Shown here: positions 1-8,900 of the stretch, one piece after another | Layout of the letters: each line of letters starts with the position of its first letter | Numbering within the stretch: position 1 is the stretch's first letter | DNA from: Bacillota bacterium | Lineage (GTDB): Bacteria > Bacillota > Clostridia > Christensenellales > Aristaeellaceae | Length of the DNA stretch: 18,889 nucleotides | Direction of reading: 5' to 3' | NCBI GenBank assembly: GCA_023402355.1 | Contig: JAEXCG010000217.1 | Location: 1-18,889, forward strand | Translations under genes and position numbers: made by a program | The notes under the pieces: model-generated | Seen by the model: the letters and a program-made list of their open reading frames with translations, nothing else | What the model was told of the DNA's origin: nothing | Databases searched by the model: none

Positions 1-23
1 TGCGGTATCATGCTCTCGTTGTG

Positions 24-132
24 TTTGCTTCATTTACAGTCTCAAATTACAACAAAAAGTGCGAGTTGGCTAGTACCTTCTCGCACTTTTTTCTTTTTTC
101 TCTTTTAGGGCTTAGCCTGACAGCCCCTCTTT
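24..132 (+). repeat. 109-nt two-hairpin repeat, left copy
   Basis: This segment matches the reverse complement of 18547-18655 over 109 nt without gaps, with about 12 mismatches (near 89% identity). Similarity stops sharply on both sides. It contains a 12-bp stem (54-65 with 80-91, loop 66-79) followed by T-rich DNA, then a second stem (108-112 with 122-126, loop 113-121). Half of the mismatches fall in the 87-107 spacer, while the 5' arm plus loop of hairpin 1 and nearly all of hairpin 2 are unchanged. topB starts 20 nt downstream. It could be a terminal repeat, a dispersed terminator element or a structured RNA leader; the sequence alone does not decide. Confidence 0.9.
54..105 (+). terminator. 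Intrinsic terminator or attenuator upstream of topB
   Basis: A perfect 12-bp stem (AAAAAGTGCGAG with CTCGCACTTTTT) with a 14-nt loop is followed by an almost pure T/C tract, the form of a strong Rho-independent terminator on the plus strand. The A-tract on the 5' side makes it potentially bidirectional. Only about 47 nt separate the T tract from the topB start, and I see no -35/-10 pair there. It therefore either ends an upstream transcript with some readthrough, or is conditionally antiterminated. Confidence 0.7.
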
Positions 133-152
133 ATGCCTTGAAGGAGGACGAT

Positions 153-2237
153 ATGAAACAGCTTGTTATAGCGGAGAAGCCAAGCGTAGCACAAAGCATC
201 GCCGCGGCGCTGTGCGTGAAGGAACGAAAGAACGGGTATCTGGAAGATGGCAGCTACATCGTAAGCTGGTGCGTCGGCCATCTCGTAGAACTGGCCCCCG
301 CGGACCGCTACGATGCCGGTTATGCCAAGTGGCGGCAGAAGGACCTGCCCATTGTACCCGAGACATGGAAATACAGTGTATCCGACAAAACGAAGAACCA
401 GTTTGAGACGCTTCAAGCCTTGCTCAGCCGCCCGGATGTAGACACCATAGTTTGCGCCACGGACGCTGGACGCGAGGGCGAACTCATCTTCCGGCTGGTC
501 TATAACCAATGCCGCTGCGTCAAGCCTGTTAAGCGGCTTTGGGTTTCATCCTTGGAGGATAAGGCCATTCGGGAAGGCTTTCAAAACCTTAGAGACAATG
601 CGGAATATAACCGGCTGTACCAGGCGGCGCTCTGCCGGGCGAAAGCGGATTGGTTCGTGGGCATCAACGCCACGCGCTTTTTTTCTTTGCTCTACGGCGT
701 GACACTCAATGTCGGGCGCGTCATGTCCCCGACGCTGGCGCTGCTGGTTAGCCGGGAAGCGGCAATCTCCGCGTTTGTGTCCGAGCCCTTCTACGTCGTG
801 CGGCTCAACTGTGGCTATCCCGCCGATAGCGCACGCATGACGGACCGAGCGGAGGCAGAGAAAATCGCCGCCGCCTGTGAAGGACAGGCTGCCCAAGTTA
901 AGAGCGTCGAGCGCAAGGGCCGATCCGAGAAACCGCCCGAGCTGTATGACTTAACCTCTCTCCAGCGCGACGCAAACCGCCTGCTGGGGTATACCGCCCA
1001 ACAGACGTTGGACTATTCGCAAAGCCTGTACGAAAAGAAGCTCCTTACCTATCCCCGCACAGACAGCCGTTACCTGACCGGCGACATGGCATCCTTTCTA
1101 CCCGATTTGGCCCAGAGCGTGGCAAATGCCCTGCCCTTTACCGCGGGCCTGCATCTGCCTGTCCATGTGGAGCAAGTTATCGACGACGCCTTAGTGTCCG
1201 ACCACCACGCGCTCATCCCCACGCGGACGATGCCTCATACGGATTTGGCCGCGCTGCCCGCGGGAGAGCGGGCTATCCTGCATATGGCCTGTGTGCGGCT
1301 TCTGTGCGCGGTTGGCGAAGCTCATAATTATGAAGAAACGGTCGTCACGCTCGAGTGTGAAGGGAACTCCTTTGTGGCGAAGGGGAAAACCGTCAAACAA
1401 ATGGGCTGGAAGATACCCGAAGCGACCTTTCGCGGCAGCTTAGGCGGCAGAATCAACACAGACGCGCAGGCGGATAAGGAACGCCCTATCCCCAAGCTCC
1501 TTCAAGGACAGCGGCTGCCGCCTGTCGCCGCCACGGTCAGGGAGGGCAAGACCACGCCGCCTCAGCATTACACCGAGGACACCTTACTGGCCGCGATGGA
1601 GACAGCGGGCACGGAGGACGCGGAACGAAAAGGGCTGGGCACGCCAGCCACCCGCGCCGGGATCATCGAAAAGCTGGTCAAGACCGGCTTCGTGGAGCGC
1701 AAGAAGGCGAAAAAAGTGGTGAACCTCCTGCCGACGCAGATCGGCGTTTCCCTTATCACCGTCCTGCCCGAACAGCTCCAATCCCCCCAGCTCACCGCGT
1801 CCTGGGAAAACCGCTTGAAAGAGATCGAGGGCGGGGCACTTGACCCCGGCGAGTTTCTGGACGGCATCGCCGCCATGCTGCGGGAGCTGGTGCAGACCTA
1901 CGAAGCCGTGGAGGGAGCGAAAGTGCTTTTCCCCTCCGACCGGGAGCGCGTCGGCGCCTGTCCCCGCTGTGGAGGGGCCGTCACCGAGGGCAAAAAGGGG
2001 TTCTTCTGCGAGAACCGAGCCTGTCATTTCGCGCTCTGGAAGGACAGCCGCTTCTTCGCCGCCAAGAAAAAGGCGCTCACCAAGGCTGTGGCCGCCGCGC
2101 TCCTAAAGGACGGACGGGTGAGGCTCATCGGCTGTTTCAGCGAGAAGACCGGCAAGACCTACGACGCCACCGTGGTATTGGATGACGACAGCGGACAGTA
2201 TGTAAACTTCAAGCTGGAGTTTGGAGGTAAGAAATGA
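153..2237 (+). CDS. topB: DNA topoisomerase III (type IA)
   Basis: A type IA topoisomerase of 694 residues, which passes single strands through a transient 5'-phosphotyrosyl break. The TOPRIM domain is clear: E8 in the AEKPS motif near the N-terminus and DAGREGE at 104-110. The active-site tyrosine is Y300 in the TYPRTDSR motif. The C-terminus has one zinc ribbon (C603, C606, C619, C624) and a short basic tail, as in the TopB proteins carried by clostridial ICEs, which are shorter at the C-terminus than chromosomal TopA. The ATG at 153 is chosen because AAGGAGG lies 6 nt upstream and the protein begins directly with MKQLVIAEKPS; the frame stays open back to 21 but that extension runs through the hairpin repeat. 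Its stop overlaps the next start by 4 nt (ATGA). In ICEs this enzyme probably resolves or relaxes DNA during transfer or replication of the element. Confidence 0.96.
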   Translation: MKQLVIAEKPSVAQSIAAALCVKERKNGYLEDGSYIVSWCVGHLVELAPADRYDAGYAKWRQKDLPIVPETWKYSVSDKTKNQFETLQALLSRPDVDTIVCATDAGREGELIFRLVYNQCRCVKPVKRLWVSSLEDKAIREGFQNLRDNAEYNRLYQAALCRAKADWFVGINATRFFSLLYGVTLNVGRVMSPTLALLVSREAAISAFVSEPFYVVRLNCGYPADSARMTDRAEAEKIAAACEGQAAQVKSVERKGRSEKPPELYDLTSLQRDANRLLGYTAQQTLDYSQSLYEKKLLTYPRTDSRYLTGDMASFLPDLAQSVANALPFTAGLHLPVHVEQVIDDALVSDHHALIPTRTMPHTDLAALPAGERAILHMACVRLLCAVGEAHNYEETVVTLECEGNSFVAKGKTVKQMGWKIPEATFRGSLGGRINTDAQADKERPIPKLLQGQRLPPVAATVREGKTTPPQHYTEDTLLAAMETAGTEDAERKGLGTPATRAGIIEKLVKTGFVERKKAKKVVNLLPTQIGVSLITVLPEQLQSPQLTASWENRLKEIEGGALDPGEFLDGIAAMLRELVQTYEAVEGAKVLFPSDRERVGACPRCGGAVTEGKKGFFCENRACHFALWKDSRFFAAKKKALTKAVAAALLKDGRVRLIGCFSEKTGKTYDATVVLDDDSGQYVNFKLEFGGKK

Positions 2238-2734
2238 ATCCGATTCATAGCGCCATCCTGTCCCAATTTGAAAAGATCCAAGGCGACGCTTTCCTGATAC
2301 ACCAGCTTAAGTGGGACGACTCAACTCGTAATATTCGCTTTGAGCCGTACCGCCGTGTCGGAGATCGGCTTGCGTTCGACCTATATGAACCCGTTTATGC
2401 CGGTTCACTCGCACCCGCCGCAAATGCAGATAAAATACTGGAAGAAATCTATCGGCGATTCAACGTAGAACTCCCGGCTGACTTCTACGACCACAGCATG
2501 AGCGTATCAGACGTGGTAACGTTACGGCAGAACGGTAAAGTGTCTTCGTATTATACGGACAGCTTCGATTTTGTTGAGCTTCCGGGCTTCTATACCGTGC
2601 GAAAAGAGCTCGTTAAGACAGAAGAAGCACCGAAAGAAAAAACATCCGTCAAAGAATTGCTCCAATCCGCTCAAGCCCCGCATCAACCAAAACCGCAAAA
2701 GAATATGCCCGATAAAGGCATGGAGGCGCGATAA
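2234..2734 (+). CDS. YodL-domain ICE protein
   Basis: A 166-residue protein beginning at an ATG that overlaps the topB stop, with GGAGG 6 nt upstream, so it is probably translationally coupled to topB. Residues about 15-120 resemble the YodL-like domain (PF14191) found in proteins beside topB in Tn1549-like elements. I base this on remembered pattern: the FEPYRR segment, the LEEIYRRFN helix, and the HSMSVSDVV and YYTDSF motifs. The C-terminal 40 residues are basic, rich in K, P and Q, and probably disordered. No catalytic motif, signal peptide or membrane segment is visible. The biochemical role is unknown; its position suggests it belongs to the transfer module. An alternative label is simply conserved ICE hypothetical protein. 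Confidence 0.8.
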   Translation: MNPIHSAILSQFEKIQGDAFLIHQLKWDDSTRNIRFEPYRRVGDRLAFDLYEPVYAGSLAPAANADKILEEIYRRFNVELPADFYDHSMSVSDVVTLRQNGKVSSYYTDSFDFVELPGFYTVRKELVKTEEAPKEKTSVKELLQSAQAPHQPKPQKNMPDKGMEAR

Positions 2735-2738
2735 GACG

Positions 2739-2960
2739 ATGATTTCTCTTACGCTTGCTGAAATCAATCTCATGATCCTCTACAACCCCGGCTCCCGCAT
2801 GGGCCTGGTCGCTGAACTCAATAACATGACGCAATACCTGACTGACGACGAGGACGACCTCCGTTCGCTTTCTCACAGCGTAATTCGCAAGCTCAATCAA
2901 ATGACCGATTCAGAATTTGACGCGCTCGACCTCTCGCCCGACACACTGAAAGGTTGGTGA
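2739..2960 (+). CDS. TTRAP-like transposon-transfer assisting protein
   Basis: A 73-residue acidic protein. Its pattern (an SLTLAEINLM start, YNPGSR, then helices ending in MTDSEFDALDLSP) matches my memory of the 'transposon-transfer assisting' family (TTRAP, PF14203), small proteins found between the YodL-like gene and the giant helicase gene in clostridial ICEs. The ATG at 2739 is chosen over the longer open frame from 2571: GGAGG lies 12 nt upstream at 2722-2726, the start follows the previous stop by 4 nt, and the upstream part only mirrors the YodL gene. It ends 4 nt before the giant gene. No enzymatic motif is visible. The family name implies a helper role in transfer, but I know of no mechanism. 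Confidence 0.78.
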   Translation: MISLTLAEINLMILYNPGSRMGLVAELNNMTQYLTDDEDDLRSLSHSVIRKLNQMTDSEFDALDLSPDTLKGW

Positions 2961-2964
2961 TCTT

Positions 2965-5900
2965 ATGCCCGCAACATCCCTCACCGCTTACACGCAGCTT
3001 GCCGAGGATACCGCCTCCCGCTTGACGCACAGCCATCAGGAATGGACGGGCTTCCTCAAATGCGCCGCGAGGCTGTACAAATACCCCTATCATGAGCAGC
3101 TCATGATTTACGCCCAGCGGCCGGACGCGACGGCCTGCGCGGAGTATGACCTATGGAACAGCCGAATGCGCCGCTATGTGCGCCGCGGCTCCAGGGGGAT
3201 CGCCCTCATCGACCCGGCTGGCGACATTCCCAGGCTCCGCTATGTATTTGACGTGGCCGACACGGGCGCAACACAAAAATCTCAGCCCTTCAAGCTGTGG
3301 GAAATCGACGAACAGAACCAGAATGCGGCCGCAATCGCCCTGGAAAACGGTTACGACGTTCCCGCCCGTGATGGTCTGGAGCGTCAGCTTCGCGCCGTTA
3401 TCAATCAACTCACTCAAATATACTGGCTGGATCACCAGCGGGAAATCAGCGGCATCGTTGACGGCAGCTTTTTAGAAGGGTATGATGAGTTTAACGTAGG
3501 CGCTGCCTTTCGCAAGGCCGCCGCCGTCAGCCTCGAATACGCGCTCTTGTTTCGGTGCGGCCTCAATCCCGACGCGTGTTTCGAGCATGAGGATTTCCTA
3601 CCGGTTTTCGATTTCAATACACCGGAAGCGGTGGCCGTTCTTGGAACCGCCGTCAGCGAAATGAGCGAGGAAGTCCTGCGTACACTTGAAATCAGCATCC
3701 GCAACCACGAAAGGAGCATGGAAAATGAGCGAAATCCACTACCAGCAGAATGGGGACTATCTGATTCCCAACCTGACCCTTACCGAAGCGGAGCGCCCGA
3801 TCAGCAAATACGGCAGGATGCGTCGGAAATTCTTACAGGAGAACCGGCCAACGTTGTACAATTCCCTGGTCGTCACCGGAAAGCTGTTCCCGCACCTGCT
3901 GGAGATCGAGGACGCGGCCAACAGCCGTCTGGAGCGGATGTTGCCCGCGATGATGAAGTCCGAGGGCGTGACGGAGGCACTCAAAGCCGCCGACCCGATG
4001 AAGTGGGTCGGGCTGATGAACACCCTGAAAGCACAGGCCGAGGAAGCGATCCTGAACGAGCTGATTTACAGCTAAACGGGCCGCGGGAGGACGCGCCTGC
4101 GGCGGTGCGCTCCTCTGATGTACAGCTATCCTTCTTCCCGACAGAGCAGGAACAAATCGCATATGTTGACCGAGCGGAGAGCGTTATGCCCTCCGCTCCT
4201 GTTTTTGCCGCCCCGCGTTTCCCGCAGGAAAGAATCGACGATGTGCTGCTGATGGGGACCAATGACAGGCAAGGTCGGCTGCACATCATCTCCGCGTTTC
4301 AAAAGGGAAAAACCACGGAAGAAATCGCTGCTTTCCTGCAAACGGAATATAAGGGCGGTATGGGCTTGGAAATGCCAAACGGCAAGCTGTCCGCATGGTT
4401 TGCGGAGGATGGGATTCAGCTTTCGTGGGGCAGCTCCGCACGGCATGCGTCAGCTTATACCCTCTCGTGGCTGGATGTTGCCAAACGGATTCGTGAGCTG
4501 CTGGAGCAGGGCAAATACGCCACCCACGACGAGCTGGCGCTGGCTTCCATCAACGAGCGTCAGGAAGCGGCGCAGGAATTGTGGTATCTTCGGCAAGATT
4601 TAAGTGATACGGCCATAGAACAGGGTTTCCTGCCAACGGTCAGCGAGCATTATCACGGATTTCCCGACAGCATAGCGGAATTGACGGAAATGCTCAACAC
4701 GTCCGAACAACTGCGCACGCTCACCGAAGAAGCCAAAGCGTTCGCGGAAGCATATGCGCTGGATCATGAGCTGCTGCGCTTCCGCTTTCATCGCCCTGCC
4801 GCTGTCGCGCGGCGGTTGGAAGAACTGGCGCTTCCGCGCCGCGCGTATGAATCCATTCTGCCAGAAGTACCTGCAATCAAGGGCTTTATCACCCAGGATG
4901 AGATTGACGACGCACTAAGCCACGGAAGCAATGGATCGGGAGGCAAAAGCCGAATCTATGCCTATTTTCGGGAGCGGCACACGCCCGAAGAAAAAGCGGC
5001 GTTACTGAAAAAAGAGTATGGGATAGGCGGTCACAGCAGCGCATTGGCAGGCGCCTTCAGCAGTAACGAGATGCACGACAGCAAAGGGATTCGCTACAAA
5101 AAGGACAATGCTCCCGATGTTCTGCTGTCATGGCCGCAGGTAGTCAGGCGGATAGATTCTCTCTTGGCGCGTGGTCGTTACCTGACCCAAGAGGAACAGG
5201 AAGATTTGCGTCAGCGTCAGTCCGAGGCTGATTTGGCTTCGGCACAGCCTAAGCCTTCGATAACCCCCGAGGCAAGGCAGGATGCCATTGATACGGCATT
5301 GCAGGAGTGGAACGGGGACATCTCCAGCAAGCAATCGGTGGTGCGCCATATCCAGAGCCTATCCGATACCCCTGAATCCTCCGACTGGCTGAAAGATGAA
5401 TATGGCGACGATTTGCCCGCTTTCCCTGTCACAGTGGCTGGAGCCGCCTTTGACCTGTCATGGGATGAAGTGCTGGAGAACATAACGCTGCTCGTGCGGG
5501 AGGATCGTTTTTTGACGGAGGCAGAGATAGAACAGCAGCCTGCCGATACCCCCTCGCGGGATTTTTCTTTTGATTACCAGCTCCTTGACCGGCTTCGCGC
5601 GGATTGTGAATACTTTTTGGGCGCGGGGCAGCGGAATGAAAAGGATTTGTGGGCGGGTAATGTGCGTGCGCAGATTGCGAAGATGCGTGAACTTTACGAT
5701 AGGCTCTCAGAAAAACCGGAATGGCTGACGAAAGAAGCGATTGATCGTTATTCGGAAAAGATGGCCGCGCGGTATGAGGTTGTAGTCTATCACCCCATTG
5801 AAAACGGCTTTGATGAAATGTTGGACTATCAGAACCAGCAGGACGCCGAAAATGCGGCGCAAGGCTATGTAGACGGGACAATAGAGGCTGACGGCTTTTC

Positions 5901-8900
5901 CTATGAGGGAGCAGCAGTCTATGATTTGCGTGAAAGGCGGTATGTTCGCATTTTTGGGGTTTTTCCAGAGGAAAAAGCCCACGCTGATGTACTCGAGGCA
6001 GTTGCTGACAAAGGCCCTGCCAGCTCTCAGTCGGTGCCGGGAAAGGACCGCATTTCCCAGGAGCCGGTCATACAGCGGCAGGCTTCCTCGTACCCCGCGC
6101 CTGATGCCGCCTCACGTCCTCTGCCGCAAGGCAAAAGTGAAGTTGTCGCCGTGTACACCGCGGAGCAAGATCATCTGCCCTACGATGTGGTTGTTGAACG
6201 GATGCGCTTCGATGAGCCTGTGCGGGAGCCGCCGCAAATGGCAGATATTCAGCCGCAAGCAGAAAACTATCATATTACCGATGACCACTTGGGCGAGGGT
6301 GGCTTTAAAACAAAATACGCATGGAATGTGAGGGCTATCCGCACGTTGCAGGCTATTGAAACGGAAAACCGTCAGGCTACTTCCGAAGAACAGGATGTTC
6401 TATCGCGCTATGTTGGTTGGGGCGGCCTGTCTCAAGCATTTGACGAGAATAATTCCGCATGGTCTAAGGAGTATGCGGAGCTGAAAGGGCTGCTGTCCGA
6501 AGAGGAATACACCATGGCACGGTCCTCGACCCTCAACGCTCAATACACGTCGCCCACGATCATCAGGGAGATCTATAAAACCATTGAGCGTATGGGCTTC
6601 ACCACCGGCAACATCCTGGAACCTGCCTGCGGCGTGGGCAACTTTTTCGGCCTGCTGCCGGAAAGTATGGCTGCCTCCAATCTCTACGGCGTGGAGCTGG
6701 ATAGCATCACGGGCCGGATCGCCCGGCAGCTCTATCCCAAGGCCGACATCACCGTTTCCGGCTTTGAAGAGACGGGCAGGCGTGATTTCTACGACCTTGC
6801 CGTTGGCAACGTCCCGTTTGGACGTTACAAGGTCGCGGACAGGGCCTTTGACAAGTACAATTTCCTTATTCATGACTATTTCTTCGCCAAGTCCATCGAC
6901 CAAGTGCGTCCGGGCGGCGTGATTGCGTTTATTACATCCAAAGGGACTATGGACAAGCAATCGCCGGAAGCGCGCAAGTACATCGCCCAACGCGCCGAGC
7001 TGCTGGGCGCGGTGCGTCTGCCCAACGACGCTTTCAAGGCCAACGCGGGTACGGAAGTCACATCGGATATCCTTTTCCTGCAAAAGCGGGACAGGCCCAT
7101 CGTGATAGAGCCGGACTGGGTACATCTGGGGCAGACCGCTGATGGCATCCCTATCAATCATTACTTCGTGGAGCATCCCGAAATGGTGCTGGGCACCATG
7201 GCATGGGATGACAGCATGTACGGGAACCGGCAGGAAACCGCCTGCCTGCCCATCGAGGGGGCTGAGCTTGCAGAACAGCTTGCCAGCGCCATGCAGAATA
7301 TCATCGGGCGAATCACGGAAGTGGCGCTGCCCGACTTGGGTGACGGTGAGGCTGCCGATACGTCCATTCCCGCCGACCCGGACGTGAAGAATTTCTCCTA
7401 TACGATTGTAGACAGCGAGGTTTACTACCGCGAGAACAGCCGTATGGTCAAGCCGGAGCTGAAAGCCACGGTCAAAGAGCGTGTCAAGGGGCTGGTAGAG
7501 CTGCGGGATTGCGTCCGTGAGCTGATCGACCAGCAGATGGGTAACGCGCCTGACGTCATCATCCGGCGAACACAAGAGATGCTGAACGCACGCTATGATG
7601 CTTTCACGAGCCAATATGGCCTCATCAACAGCAGGGGAAATGCCAACGCTTTTTCGGATGACAGCTCCTATTATCTTCTCTGCTCGCTGGAAGTTCTCGA
7701 CGAGAACCGCAACCTTGCCCGCAAGGCGGACATGTTCACCAAGAGAACCATTCGCCCCGCCCGAGCTGTGGAACATGTCAGTACCGCTTCTGAAGCACTC
7801 GCTGTTTCCATCGCTGAGCATGCGCGGGTGGACATGCCCTATATGGCCGCGCTCTCAGGCAGGACCGAAGCCGAATTGGCCGCTGAGCTGCAAGGCGTTA
7901 TCTTTCGCCTGCCCGACCTTGCCAACAAAGAGAACACCCAATATGTCGCCGCCGATGAATATCTGTCCGGCAATATCCGTCGTAAGCTGGCGGACGCACG
8001 GCTGGCGGCTGAAGCAGACCCTACCTATCAAGGCAATGTTTCCGCGCTGGAGCAGGCTATGCCGCATCCTTTGGACGCATCCGAGATTGACGCACGTTTA
8101 GGCGCAACGTGGATCAACAAAACCTATATCCAATCTTTTATGGAAGAATTGCTGAAACCGGCGTTCTACGTCCGCAAAATCGTCAAGGTCAATTTCTCGA
8201 CCGTGACAGCCGAATGGAATATATCCAACAAAAGCGCCATTCCATACAACGATGTTGCGGCTTACACCACCTATGGCACGCAACGGGCCAGCGCTTATCG
8301 CATTCTCGAAGATACGCTCAACCTGCGCGATGTACGAATCTACGATACCGTACAGGATGCGAATGGCAACGAAAAGCGGGTACTCAACAAGAATGAGACT
8401 ACTCTCGCCCAACAAAAGCAGCAGGTTCTAAAGGATGCTTTCCGGGATTGGATCTGGCAGGATGCCGATAGGCGGCAGGAGCTGATTCAAACTTACAATG
8501 AACTGTTTAACTCCACGCGTCCCCGGGAATATGACGGACAGCATTTATCCCTGGCAGGTATGAACCCCGAAATCATCCTGCGGCCGCATCAGCGCGATGC
8601 CATAGCCCGCATTCTTTACGGCGGAAATACACTTCTTGCTCATGAAGTAGGGGCAGGGAAAACGTATGAAATGGTTGCCGCGTGCATGGAGTTAAGGCGT
8701 CTTGGCCTTTGCAGCAAGGCAGTCTTTGCCGTGCCGAATCATTTGACCGAACAGTGGGCAAGTGAGTTTCTGCGGCTTTACCCGTCCGCGAACATCCTTG
8801 TGGCTACGAAAAAAGATTTCAGCTCAAAGAACCGCAAAAAGTTTTGCAGCCGCATTGCCACGGGAGATTATGACGCCGTCATCATCGGCCAGACCCAATT

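Noticed and set aside
21..152. N-terminal extension of topB
   Set aside because: It would translate the hairpin repeat. The ATG at 153 has a strong ribosome site and begins exactly where topoisomerase similarity begins.
6400..7821. A 473-codon minus-strand open frame inside the giant gene
   Set aside because: It lies opposite the methylase domain and parallels codon bias. I see no domain or ribosome site.
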